The position numbers and the translations under genes are program-made. 49,403 nucleotides of DNA from Victivallales bacterium (GTDB taxonomy: Bacteria; Verrucomicrobiota; Lentisphaeria; Oligosphaerales; Oligosphaeraceae), in contig JAFZWH010000117.1 in assembly GCA_017617415.1 (NCBI GenBank), positions 1-49,403 on the forward strand, in the 5' to 3' direction. Of this stretch, positions 24,958-33,525 are shown in pieces; position 1 is the first letter of the stretch, and every line of letters begins with the position of its first letter. The notes under the pieces were generated by a model. It saw only the letters and a program-made list of their open reading frames with translations. It was not told where the DNA came from and searched no databases.

Positions 24958-25380
24958 ATGGGCATCTATCTGAATCCGAGTATGGCGAATTTTCAGGAGG
25001 CGTTGAATTCCCCATCTATGTTGATAAAACAGAATTGACTTACTTCACGAATTCGAGGCCACGTTCTCCAACACAGTCCAGATGGCCTACTATAAGACGA
25101 AAGACTACCTACTATACCGTCATAGCAGCGCTGGATATCAGAAAGGGCTATGCTGACCTGGTGTACCTGCCTGTGGGCTAGTCGCATCCAGTGCTACTGG
25201 TCGGACTCAAGTGTCGGCAGGACACAGAGAGCGCCATAAACCAGAGGCTCCACAGGGACTATCCCTCCCGCCTGGAGAAATATCAGGACAATCTCATCTT
25301 CGTGGGCATCAGCTACGACACATCTGGAGACCCCAAGGCCCCCGACTTCAAGCACTACTTCTGCCGGTTCCTGAAATTCC
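24958..25380 (+). pseudogene. Decayed DUF1703-type AAA-ATPase/nuclease gene
   Basis: The start reads MGIYLNPSMANFQEALNS, the typical beginning of DUF1703 proteins. After a frame shift near 25010 it continues IYVDKTELTYFTNS, then jumps directly to C-terminal nuclease-like sequence: FSNTVQMAYYKTKDY, then IAALDIRKGYADLVYLPVG, a stop codon near 25179, VLLVGLKCRQD and IFVGISYD. Most of the central ATPase region, normally several hundred residues including Walker motifs, is absent. Both an internal deletion and frame or stop mutations are therefore present. Intact members are ATPases with a C-terminal PD-(D/E)XK-like domain and occur in many copies in gut anaerobes. The end is approximate. Confidence 0.8.
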
Positions 25381-25402
25381 TACCGTCGCTCTTCTTGGGA
25401 TA

Positions 25403-26707
25403 TTATAGTTTTCCGGCGTCAAGGTCGTGGTCGCCGAGGAAACGGCGGTCGAGGAGGTGGGCAAGGCGGAGGTCGCCCATCGAGTGCCGCATGGCGGAAT
25501 AGATGTCCGGGAAGCGCTCCTGGAGGTGTGCGAGCAATTCTCCGATGAAGTGCCGGTCGCCGTTGCGCAGCGCTTTCTCGTGAGGGCACGAGCGAATCTT
25601 GGGGAAGGAAAAGAGTTGTGCGACTTGATGGATTTCGGGCTTGCGGCAACCCCAGAGTGGCCGGATCAGGCGGGCTTTGCCACCGTCGGCGGCAACATTG
25701 GGCCCCATGGTCTTGAGACCACCACCGCGGAAGAGCGCAATGAGGAAACTGGCGCAGAGGTCATCGAGGTGCTGTCCAAGTGCGAGTTTGTTGCAGTTGA
25801 GTTCCTCCAGCAGTCCGTGGAGTTTCCCGCGACGGAGGCGGGAGCAGAGCGCGCAAGGCGCTTCCGTCGGCGAGTTCTTTTCCAGAAGTTCTTGGATGCC
25901 ATCGACTTTGATGTATTTCAGTGACCAGCCTTGCTTGGCACAATAGGCCTGAAGGAGTTCACCACGGAAACCAGGGAAGCCCAAGTCGATGGTGGCGGGA
26001 ATAATCTCAATAGGGAAGGGCAGGCGTCCCTGGAGCACGGTGAGCAAGTGCATCAGCATCAGGGAGTCTTCGCCGCCGGAGACGCCCACGAGAATGCGGT
26101 CGTTTTCCGCGAAGAGTCCGAAGTCTGCCGAGTCGCGGGCGACTTGCTGAAGCAACTTGCGAAAGACCGTCGTGCGGCGAGGGGCATCGACAAGCCACTT
26201 GCCAAGTTTCTTCTGGATGGCGGTCGATACGGCGGATGGTGTGTTCGTGGCATCCACGATGCAGTCCGCCTGGCGGTAGTAGGGCTGCCGTGCATCAAAG
26301 CGCTTGCGTCTGGCAGTGCCGTCTTGCGTGCTCCAGAGCGGTCGGTCGGCGGTCTCGGTCACAGAAAGGCGCTGTTCGATGACCTCCAGTGGCGCGTTCA
26401 GGAAGATGACCTTACCACTGTTCTTCATCAACTCCAGGTTGCCAGAGTAAGCTGGTGCCCCGCCGCCTGTAGAAATTATTATAAATACTTGGTTATTAGA
26501 TAGTTTTGATAATAGTAATTGCTCTTCTTTGCGAAATGCGTCCTCACCGTAGGTGCGAATGAATTCTCCGGCGGTAATGCCGTCGTGTTCTTTGGCGAAC
26601 TGCTCGTCGAGGTCCACGAAAGGTCGTCTGAGCCTGTGGGCGAGAAGTTTTCCGACGCGGCTTTTTCCGCAGCCCATGAATCCGATGAGGTAGAGGTTCT
26701 GAGGCAT
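25403..26707 (-). CDS. aroK: Fusion of shikimate kinase (AroK) and TtcA-like tRNA thiolase
   Basis: A 434-residue single frame from ATG at 26707. Residues 1-170 are a complete shikimate kinase: P-loop GFMGCGKS (9-16), VDLDE (D32, D34), R59, GGG (81-83), the lid R122 in DRPLW and R141. Residues about 180-434 are a TtcA-type PP-loop ATPase: SGGEDS (210-215), CALCSRLRRGKLH with C285 and C288, GQHLDD, and C374. These correspond to the three cluster-binding Cys of E. coli TtcA, which makes 2-thiocytidine at tRNA position 32. Both halves look active. The start overlaps the MATE stop (TGATG), so the genes are translationally coupled. I know of no functional reason for this pairing. Confidence 0.88.
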   Translation of the reverse strand: MPQNLYLIGFMGCGKSRVGKLLAHRLRRPFVDLDEQFAKEHDGITAGEFIRTYGEDAFRKEEQLLLSKLSNNQVFIIISTGGGAPAYSGNLELMKNSGKVIFLNAPLEVIEQRLSVTETADRPLWSTQDGTARRKRFDARQPYYRQADCIVDATNTPSAVSTAIQKKLGKWLVDAPRRTTVFRKLLQQVARDSADFGLFAENDRILVGVSGGEDSLMLMHLLTVLQGRLPFPIEIIPATIDLGFPGFRGELLQAYCAKQGWSLKYIKVDGIQELLEKNSPTEAPCALCSRLRRGKLHGLLEELNCNKLALGQHLDDLCASFLIALFRGGGLKTMGPNVAADGGKARLIRPLWGCRKPEIHQVAQLFSFPKIRSCPHEKALRNGDRHFIGELLAHLQERFPDIYSAMRHSMGDLRLAHLLDRRFLGDHDLDAGKL

Positions 26708-28071
26708 CAGTGGTGAGCCGATTTGGCGAGGTGGTTGGTGAGATGCCTTGCGCAGAGGAATCCCATGACGCCGCCGGCGATGTCGGAGAGCAGCCGCGCC
26801 CCGAAGACGGCGTAGAGCGAGTGGAAGCAGAAGAAGGCAATGAGGGTGAAGGGGATGAGCATCGCCAGCACGCGCGTGATATTGAGCGCGGCGGCGGATT
26901 TGGGGCGTCCGCACCCGGTGAAGATGAAGGTGGAGAAGCGGTGGATTTCAATGGCCCAGAAGCCCCATGGGATGATGCGCAGGTACATCGTCATGTAGGC
27001 GCGGATTTCTTCGTCACGGCTGAAGACTCTGGCGAAGGTCGGTGCGAGGAAGAAGAAGACGACCGCCATGATGCTCAGGAAGAGCAGGGCGAAGCCCATG
27101 GAGACGCGCCGCGCGGTCTTGATGCGGTCGTAGAGTTTTGCGCCGAAATTCTGGGAGATCAGCGGTGTGAGGGACATCCCAAAGGACATCGGGAACATGA
27201 AGGCGAGCAATTCCAGTTTCCCGGCGGCCTGTGCGGCGGCCACCGCGGCGTCGCCAAACTCGGCGGTCACTCTGGTGACCACGAAGGACCCTAGCGGAAT
27301 CATGAACATCCCCAATGCGGCGGGGATGGCGAAGGAGATTACGCGGTGCCAGCAGGAACGGATGATGTCCCAAGGATATCGCTTGAATTTCAAGAGCTTG
27401 TGGCGGCGGTTCAGGACGGCGAAGACATAGACCATCGAACACGCCTGGCAGATGACGGTCGCCAGCGCCGCGCCACGGATGCCCATTGCGGGAAGGCCGC
27501 ACCAGCCGAAGATGAGGATAGGATCCAAAAGGGCGTTGGCGACGAGACCGGCGCACATCCCCAGACTGGCCAGCTTAGAGTCGCCCACTCCTACCAGCAG
27601 ATCGCCGCCAGTCATGGACAACGATGAAGTAAAACATCCGAAAAACCAGATGTTTATGTATGCTACGGCTTCGGTAAGTGCTTCTCCTGAGGCACCCTGT
27701 TTGTGCAACCCCCAGCGGCTGGTTAACATTCCGAATATCGCAATGAAGATGGAGACCAGTCCAACGAGGAGTAGCCCGTTCGTGACTAGACGAGTGGCGC
27801 GTTGCCGGTCTCCTGCGCCGATCTCAATTGCGGAAGTGCTCATCACACCGGTGGCCAAGCCACGAAAAATACACCCCATTAGCATCACAATCGGGAAAGT
27901 ATAGCCGATAGCCGCTAACGGAATCTGACCGGGCAGCCGCCCGACGAAATATGTATCCACCAAATTATAGCCGCTCATTGCGGCCGTGCCGGCGAGCATC
28001 GCCAGCGCGGTCTTGAACATCGTTCGGCTGATGGACCCTTGAGTGTAATAGGCTTCTTTGGTGAAAGACAT
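26707..28071 (-). CDS. MATE-family efflux transporter
   Basis: A 454-residue protein from ATG at 28071 with 12 predicted membrane helices. MATE features are TYFVGRLPGQIPLAAIG near the N-terminus, repeated again in the second half, and long Gly/Ala-rich helices. MATE proteins exchange Na+ or H+ for drugs or metabolites. An in-frame ATG at 28269 would add 66 residues with one hydrophobic stretch, which is unlike the family. The shorter form begins near MSFTKEAYY and fits the usual N-terminus. It overlaps the AroK-TtcA start by one base. Confidence 0.9.
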   Translation of the reverse strand: MSFTKEAYYTQGSISRTMFKTALAMLAGTAAMSGYNLVDTYFVGRLPGQIPLAAIGYTFPIVMLMGCIFRGLATGVMSTSAIEIGAGDRQRATRLVTNGLLLVGLVSIFIAIFGMLTSRWGLHKQGASGEALTEAVAYINIWFFGCFTSSLSMTGGDLLVGVGDSKLASLGMCAGLVANALLDPILIFGWCGLPAMGIRGAALATVICQACSMVYVFAVLNRRHKLLKFKRYPWDIIRSCWHRVISFAIPAALGMFMIPLGSFVVTRVTAEFGDAAVAAAQAAGKLELLAFMFPMSFGMSLTPLISQNFGAKLYDRIKTARRVSMGFALLFLSIMAVVFFFLAPTFARVFSRDEEIRAYMTMYLRIIPWGFWAIEIHRFSTFIFTGCGRPKSAAALNITRVLAMLIPFTLIAFFCFHSLYAVFGARLLSDIAGGVMGFLCARHLTNHLAKSAHH

Positions 28072-28404
28072 TTTCGATAGATTATAAAGGAGTTGGGCAT
28101 TGATTGCGCTTGGGCGCATGTCGCATAAGTAAAACTGGTATTCTCCGGCTTTGCCAGGGATACCCATAAGCTGAACCGCTGCGTCACTCGCAATTGGGTT
28201 TGCTCGGTGTGTGAGAAAAAAGCAGATGTATCCGACTGCAATTACAAAAGGTTTTGCGTGCGGCTTCATAATGTAGTGGCTAAAAGGGGATTTGTTGTTT
28301 TTTGGAGACTTTATTTCTTTACATGATTGGGATTATTGCCAAATGGTATTCTGCAAGTTATAGTATATCATTTACATCTTGTTTGAATTTAACATTAGAA
28401 TCCA
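28072..28404. other. Divergent intergenic region
   Basis: It separates the MATE (minus) and phosphodiester glycosidase (plus) genes. It contains the promoter at 28336-28364 and, on the minus strand, an open 66-codon frame joined to the MATE gene. TATAAT occurs on the minus strand at 28086-28081. No other feature is seen. Confidence 0.6.
28336..28364 (+). promoter_or_regulatory. Sigma-70-type promoter of the phosphodiester glycosidase gene
   Basis: TTGCCA (28336-28341), a 17-bp spacer and TATAGT (28359-28364). Only one mismatch from each consensus hexamer. Predicted leader is about 34 nt. Confidence 0.7.
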
Positions 28405-29352
28405 ATGGACCGCAAGAATTTCCGTATAATCTTGGCTGTTATTTGGTTGTTGGGGACTATCTTTGTCTATGCCCAAGTCTTGGACTGGGGGCAGGGCGAG
28501 GTAATCCACGAGGGCATTGTCCATTTGGCCATCGACCGAAAGATCCAGGATGCCAATGGAAGCGATTTGTTATTGAAAGGCAACATCTTGCGGATTGATC
28601 TCAGGACTCCCGGGCTGCGCTTCACCGCCACCGGACGAGATCCAGACTGGGGTAAGCCGATGCCCGACCACGTGCCTAAAACTGGCCAGCAACCATTGCT
28701 GATTCGCACTCGACGCCTGGCGACGCCGGCATTCCTCAAGGAGTGCCGGAAGCCAATGGAACAGGGAGGACGCGGACTGGATATGGTAGTCGCCGTCAAT
28801 TCCTGTCCATGGGTGCCGTGGGAATGGCCATATCGTCACCGCTATGCAGAACCGACGGGAGTCAATATCTCCGATGGCGTGGTGGTCAGCGAAAACACCC
28901 GCGTCAAGGCGCATTTCGTGGTCTGGAAAAACGGCGAAATCAGCCTCATGGACGAAATTCCGCCGGAGAAATACCCCGAAATCTGGCTGGCGGCCAGCGG
29001 ATTCGCCATCATCCTGAGGGACGGCAAGCCCACGCCCGCCTGTGCCGACCCCGCACGGCACCCCAGAACCGCCTACGGACTTTCCGCCGACCACCAATAT
29101 CTCTATATCCTTACAGTGGACGGCAGACAACCCAAGTGGAGCGATGGCGCCACCTATGATAACCTGAACGTCATTTTCCTTGAGGCAGGCGCCAATGAGG
29201 CAATCAATCTCGATGGCGGCGGTTCCACCACGCTGTGCTACTGGGACCAAAATCGCAAGAAAACAGTCGTTCTGAGCCATGCGACTTCTCAAAATGGGAA
29301 ATGCCGACCGGTCGCCATGAGCATTGGAATCTATTTTGTCGATGCCAATTAA
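28405..29352 (+). CDS. Phosphodiester glycosidase (NAGPA-like) protein
   Basis: A 315-residue protein from ATG at 28405. Residues 7-23 form a signal or membrane anchor. The rest matches the NAGPA/phosphodiester glycosidase domain: VVAVNSCPW, RTAYGLS, LYILTVDGRQP, and EAINLDGGGSTT near the end. The mammalian member removes GlcNAc from GlcNAc-1-phospho-6-mannose. Bacterial members cut other sugar-phosphodiester links, including teichoic-acid- or exopolysaccharide-type bonds. The exported location suits action on glycans outside the cytoplasm. It is followed by two secreted, glycosidase-like genes. Confidence 0.88.
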   Translation: MDRKNFRIILAVIWLLGTIFVYAQVLDWGQGEVIHEGIVHLAIDRKIQDANGSDLLLKGNILRIDLRTPGLRFTATGRDPDWGKPMPDHVPKTGQQPLLIRTRRLATPAFLKECRKPMEQGGRGLDMVVAVNSCPWVPWEWPYRHRYAEPTGVNISDGVVVSENTRVKAHFVVWKNGEISLMDEIPPEKYPEIWLAASGFAIILRDGKPTPACADPARHPRTAYGLSADHQYLYILTVDGRQPKWSDGATYDNLNVIFLEAGANEAINLDGGGSTTLCYWDQNRKKTVVLSHATSQNGKCRPVAMSIGIYFVDAN

Positions 29353-29391
29353 AAGCGGTTCGGAAGCGAAAATCCATCGCATAGTCTTTTT

Positions 29392-29425
29392 GGGTAGCTT
29401 TTTCCGTTTTTCGGAACTTTTACCC
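29392..29425 (+). repeat. Hairpin after the phosphodiester glycosidase gene
   Basis: Outer arms GGGTA/TACCC and inner arms TTCCG/CGGAA around a T-rich loop. It could act as a weak terminator, with T-rich segments on both strands. It overlaps the GGAACTT box at 29413-29419. Confidence 0.4.
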
Positions 29426-29442
29426 AGGAAAATAAACTCTTA
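29413..29442 (+). promoter_or_regulatory. Possible ECF-sigma promoter, spacing non-ideal
   Basis: GGAACTT (29413-29419) and TCTTA (29438-29442) match the boxes of the ECF gene promoter at 37248, but the spacer is 18 instead of 16 bp. It lies about 24 bp before the zinc-ribbon gene. Confidence 0.3.
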
Positions 29443-29465
29443 ATGCCGGTTATGCGACGCAATTA

Positions 29466-29882
29466 ATGCAAATAGGAAATCAAAAGAGAAGTTGCTTGTT
29501 TGACCCAAAATCCAGCGAAAATAGCCCAAGCGGTTATTTTATGGATATGTCAGAATCCAGCGACAAACAGTTTTACCATTCTGGGCAGAAGTTTGTCTGT
29601 CCGCAATGCGGTTGGCAAATCCCCGAGGACCTCATTGCGGTTTCTGCGATGGATTCTGCCACTCGGCACTCTTCAAACGATGCTGCTACGCTGGATGCAT
29701 TGTTCGGCGACAGTTCGCCATCTGACAGCAAACCGATATTTTCGGATACTGACACGAAACGTTTTTGCAAGAACTGCCGTCATTATCTGCAGACCCCATT
29801 TATAAGCCGTTGTCTTCTACATAACCATGAGGTCGAGCCTTTGGGACTCTGCGAACATTTTTCTTTGCCTCATAATGCATAA
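29466..29882 (+). CDS. Small zinc-ribbon protein of unknown function
   Basis: 138 residues from ATG at 29466; ATG codons at 29541 or 29547 are also possible starts and would give about 112 residues. Two Cys-rich parts are seen: CPQCG followed by W, and CKNCRHY...C...C near the end, which could bind one or two zinc ions. There is no membrane segment. The stop overlaps the start of the lipoprotein gene (ATGCATAA), which suggests translational coupling. No family is recognised. Confidence 0.65.
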   Translation: MQIGNQKRSCLFDPKSSENSPSGYFMDMSESSDKQFYHSGQKFVCPQCGWQIPEDLIAVSAMDSATRHSSNDAATLDALFGDSSPSDSKPIFSDTDTKRFCKNCRHYLQTPFISRCLLHNHEVEPLGLCEHFSLPHNA

Positions 29883-30747
29883 CTTCAAGTCATTTAATTA
29901 CAGTATTTTAGCCGTTTTTCTCCTGGTTGTCAGTTGTGTTACTGTTTACCAGCCGAGTTCTCCAACGACAGAAGTGGCACCACCCACTCCACTTGCTGTC
30001 TGGACGGTCTATTTGCCGAATCCAGAGATTCCTGCGCATGGAAGCATTCGGCCAGTTCCAGCGCACCAAGGCTGGACGAATCTGCGCATGGAACGCGACC
30101 TTGACCGTATGGCTGAGGCGGAAATTTCTGCCGTTTTGGTCGCTGTCACGCCTGAGCAACTGCTTACCGAGGAGTTTCATGAGCGATACCGCAAATTTGC
30201 CGAAGAGTCGGAAAGGCATTCCATTCAGTTTGCATTGATGCTCGTCAATACCCTGGAAACGGCACCAGCCATTGAACGGAAAAATATCGCGCAGTATCTT
30301 GAAAACCAAGGTTTTCTTGATTTCAAGTTCAACTTGCGGAACCGCGATGGCGTCCCCTTGTTGCTGATTGCCGAAGAATTCGCTTTGGATGCACCGAAGC
30401 CGGAATTGGATCAGATGCTCTGTTTCCTTCAACTTGGCCACGAATTGCCCGCCCTGCCCTCCGGACCATTGGACCTCACAGCCATGCACCCCACAGCCGG
30501 CGGCGTCCTCTGGATCCGGGCGGGTGACAACTCCGGCTGCGCACCATACAACCGCGCTCGTCCCACCGACGACTGGACCATCCGGCGTCGCAATGGCGCA
30601 CCACTCAAACGACAACTGGACCAGGCGCGAGCCGTCGGAGCAACATTATTGTTGCTGGATAGTTGGAACAATTACGAGCGAGGCAGTTTTGTCGAAAACA
30701 ACTCCCTTGACCAGGATGCCCTCCTGAAGCTTTTGAAGAATCGGTAA
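29875..30747 (+). CDS. Lipoprotein with GH99/GH71-like features
   Basis: A 290-residue protein from ATG at 29875. A lipoprotein signal with VVSC places the lipidated Cys at residue 21. The rest looks like a TIM-barrel fold: WTVYLP at the start, strands such as SAVLVAV and FALMLVN, and near the end LLLDSWNNYERGSFVE. That last motif resembles the SWNEW-x-E-G-x-x-IEP ending of GH99 and GH71-like domains. The resemblance is weak and partial, so the glycosidase assignment is tentative. Envelope location is well supported. The reading frame overlaps the zinc-ribbon gene by 8 bases. Confidence 0.6.
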   Translation: MHNFKSFNYSILAVFLLVVSCVTVYQPSSPTTEVAPPTPLAVWTVYLPNPEIPAHGSIRPVPAHQGWTNLRMERDLDRMAEAEISAVLVAVTPEQLLTEEFHERYRKFAEESERHSIQFALMLVNTLETAPAIERKNIAQYLENQGFLDFKFNLRNRDGVPLLLIAEEFALDAPKPELDQMLCFLQLGHELPALPSGPLDLTAMHPTAGGVLWIRAGDNSGCAPYNRARPTDDWTIRRRNGAPLKRQLDQARAVGATLLLLDSWNNYERGSFVENNSLDQDALLKLLKNR

Positions 30748-30770
30748 ATCCTCTTGCAAACCAAATAGAA

Positions 30771-33476
30771 ATGAATAAATTTACCCTGCTCTTTCTTGCC
30801 CTTATTTCCTGTTTTCTCACGGCTGGCGAATTGCAGACGCGCGGACGGACAGTGGCGTATCTCACGCCAGATGCGTCGGGCCGGCTTGCCTTCAACCTCA
30901 CCTGCGTGCAGATAGGAAGGTATCCCTCATTGCTTCACTACCGCTTGACTGGACCGGACGGCACGGCGTTAATCCCATCGGAAGAAATCGCGATCGGCAA
31001 AACGGACTCGATAGATTACAAGGATATTCCTCAAGGCGTTTACACTCTGGACTACGATGCGGGGCAGAATGCGACCAAAGTCACGACCAAAGCCGGAAAA
31101 TTCTCCGTTCCGGCGACTTCTGAACAGCCGTTGAAGCTCATCGACACGGAGCCGACAGTTTATTTCCAAATCATTTCCGAGCGTGAGTCTGCCTCGCTAA
31201 CGAATGTCCCTGCCGTTATTGGGAAAATACGTGGCGATTACCCGGCAGAACACGTCGCGCTCACCCTCCGAGATTCAACTGGACAAGTGGTTTTCCAAGG
31301 AGATACCACCGGCAAAAATAAGAACTGCCTGGAGTTCTCCGTCCCGATTCCTGAAAACGAGTTTGGAAAACTCTGGAGCGCAGAAATTTCCAAAGTGCCT
31401 GGGATTGGCTTCGAGGATGTCCAACTGCAATTCGACCAAGGCGCGGAACCCAATGTCGCCAATGACCCCACTGAACTTGTGCAACCCGCTTACGCGTTCT
31501 TCTGCGCTCCCGACGGTTTTTACGGCAAATGGCTGGTAACAGGAAAGTTTTCCATGCAGAAGGCCGAAAAACTGCGGATTACCGATGATGTTTACAACTT
31601 GGTTTCCTGGCAGTCATCTCTTTCGGGAATTGAAGAGGCCGTCAACCTGGAGCCTGGCATGGATTGGCATGAATTCGAAATCCCCTTGCCTGATGACGGC
31701 TTCTACTGGGGGAAACTGCTTGTAGAGCATCTCCCCCTGATGGGCAATATTCCGTTGAGCAAACAGGAAGTCCCCTTCGCGGTCTGCCAGGGGAAGTTCT
31801 TCACAGAGGTCCCCTGGGTGGAGAAAGGCGAGCCTGCCCCCGTCACGCAGGAGGAACAGCAGCGTGGCTTCCAGATCTTCCAACGTGCCGAACCAGGCGA
31901 TGTGCGTCCCACCGCCTTCCCGCATGCAGACGAAATCACGGATACCATCATCGCCGAGGCCTCGCCCGGCATGACCTCCACCGAGTTCTTCGCGCTCTAT
32001 CCGCTGCGCCACTTGACTGTCCGGACCGCCACTCCACTCGCCTTTCGGCATCCCAACGAACTTCCCGTGGGCAAAATCACCATCGGACAACTGGCGGGGT
32101 CTTCGAAACATAAAATCGCATCGTCACAAGTGGAAATCCGCCAGGCGCGGATGTGGCCGCAGCGCACCGACTGGAATTCCGACACCTACGTCGTGATTCC
32201 AGAATTGCTTGAGGATTTCACGACGGTCGAACTCAATGAAAAATCCCCTGCCCTCTTCTGCATCCAGGTCACCATCCCACCAGGCACCCCGCCCGGAACC
32301 TACCAGGCCCCAATTCTCCTGAACGGCCAGCAATTCGCCACCTACCAACTCACCGTGGACGACTTTACTTTGCCGGAGGTGCCTGGAATCACCTTCGGAC
32401 TCTATGCGGACGGCGAACGCTGGACCTGGCAGAACTACACCGACGATGAGATTCTGAACGAGATGCGCGATTTCCGTGCGCATGGCATGAACGCGCTGAT
32501 GCTCTATCCCTTCACCGGCGGTAAAATCGCCTACAACGATGGCAAGTTCGACATCGACCTGTCCATCTTCCGCCACCAGATGAGGCTCTACACCCAGGCC
32601 GGATTCGCTGGCGTGGCGGTCATCTCCTTCCAGGCCGCCGACGCCTTCCTGCGCAAAGCGCTGGGCAAGGACGTCTCCAAGGACGCCCCCGAATACCAGG
32701 CGGGCTTCCTTGCGCTCCTGGAGACCATCCGTCGGATGGGCGAGGAGGATGGCTGGCCGCATTACTGCATCCACACCGTGGACGAGCCGGAAGCCACGCG
32801 TGGCGCCGAGGAGGCGGTCCGCACCCTCCGCTGGGTCAAGGAGGCCGGCTTCGAGACCTTCAACACCTGCTATGTGGAGTTCGTGCGCTCCCACATCGGG
32901 CAATATCTCGACTACCGCTGCTACAACAACCTCGCCGGCCTGACCTCCAGTTCCCCCGAGCGCAACGCCGAAATCCGCAAAGAGACCCTTGATGCCGGAG
33001 CGAAATTCTGGTGGTACGGCACCGGCTGTTACACCAATGGCGGGCTTCAGCAGGATGGCAATCTCTACTCCAACCGCTTCATGCTCGGACTCTTCAACTG
33101 GCGCACCGGCGCCACCGGCGCCTGGACCTGGACCTTCCTGCGCACCAACGACGATCCCTACAACGACTTCGACGGCAATTCCGCCTACGAGGCCAAGGAG
33201 GCCTGCATCTGTTACCCTGCCCCGCAAGGCAACGGACTCATCCCGACGCTCCAGTGGGAGGCCCTGCGCGAAGGCAACTACGACTACCGCTATCTGGCCT
33301 ACTGGGACAGCCTCTGCGAACAGGCCTCCCCTGCTCTCGCTCAGCAAAGTCGCGAACGTATCCAGGCCCTACTGGACAAAATCGCCTGGACCTGCCTGAA
33401 CCGCCAGGTCTCCAACGCCCAGTTGCGCGAACTGCGCGCCGCCCTCATCCAGGAAATCCAGCGACTTAGGCAGTAA
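30771..33476 (+). CDS. Secreted GH123/DUF4091-like protein
   Basis: A 901-residue protein from ATG at 30771. A signal peptide covers about residues 1-19. Beta-sandwich regions occupy roughly 25-520. The C-terminal third is a TIM barrel of the DUF4091/GH123 type: EEILNEM-like start, MLYPFTGG, the catalytic-type pair D671-E672 in HTVDEPE, YNNLAGL, WWYGTGCYTNG, and the closing LQWEALREGNYDYRYL. GH123 enzymes are beta-N-acetylgalactosaminidases that use neighbouring-group help, with an Asp-Glu pair. The substrate is probably a GalNAc- or GlcNAc-containing host or algal glycan; this is inference. It lies 23 bp after the GH99-like lipoprotein. Confidence 0.85.
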   Translation: MNKFTLLFLALISCFLTAGELQTRGRTVAYLTPDASGRLAFNLTCVQIGRYPSLLHYRLTGPDGTALIPSEEIAIGKTDSIDYKDIPQGVYTLDYDAGQNATKVTTKAGKFSVPATSEQPLKLIDTEPTVYFQIISERESASLTNVPAVIGKIRGDYPAEHVALTLRDSTGQVVFQGDTTGKNKNCLEFSVPIPENEFGKLWSAEISKVPGIGFEDVQLQFDQGAEPNVANDPTELVQPAYAFFCAPDGFYGKWLVTGKFSMQKAEKLRITDDVYNLVSWQSSLSGIEEAVNLEPGMDWHEFEIPLPDDGFYWGKLLVEHLPLMGNIPLSKQEVPFAVCQGKFFTEVPWVEKGEPAPVTQEEQQRGFQIFQRAEPGDVRPTAFPHADEITDTIIAEASPGMTSTEFFALYPLRHLTVRTATPLAFRHPNELPVGKITIGQLAGSSKHKIASSQVEIRQARMWPQRTDWNSDTYVVIPELLEDFTTVELNEKSPALFCIQVTIPPGTPPGTYQAPILLNGQQFATYQLTVDDFTLPEVPGITFGLYADGERWTWQNYTDDEILNEMRDFRAHGMNALMLYPFTGGKIAYNDGKFDIDLSIFRHQMRLYTQAGFAGVAVISFQAADAFLRKALGKDVSKDAPEYQAGFLALLETIRRMGEEDGWPHYCIHTVDEPEATRGAEEAVRTLRWVKEAGFETFNTCYVEFVRSHIGQYLDYRCYNNLAGLTSSSPERNAEIRKETLDAGAKFWWYGTGCYTNGGLQQDGNLYSNRFMLGLFNWRTGATGAWTWTFLRTNDDPYNDFDGNSAYEAKEACICYPAPQGNGLIPTLQWEALREGNYDYRYLAYWDSLCEQASPALAQQSRERIQALLDKIAWTCLNRQVSNAQLRELRAALIQEIQRLRQ

Positions 33477-33525
33477 CTCCTATTTCTCTAATGTAATATC
33501 ATCCAACCAAAGGGGACACAAAAGG

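Noticed and set aside
28072-28269. 66-residue N-terminal extension of the first MATE protein
   Set aside because: In frame from an ATG but unlike MATE N-termini; kept as intergenic, though not excluded.
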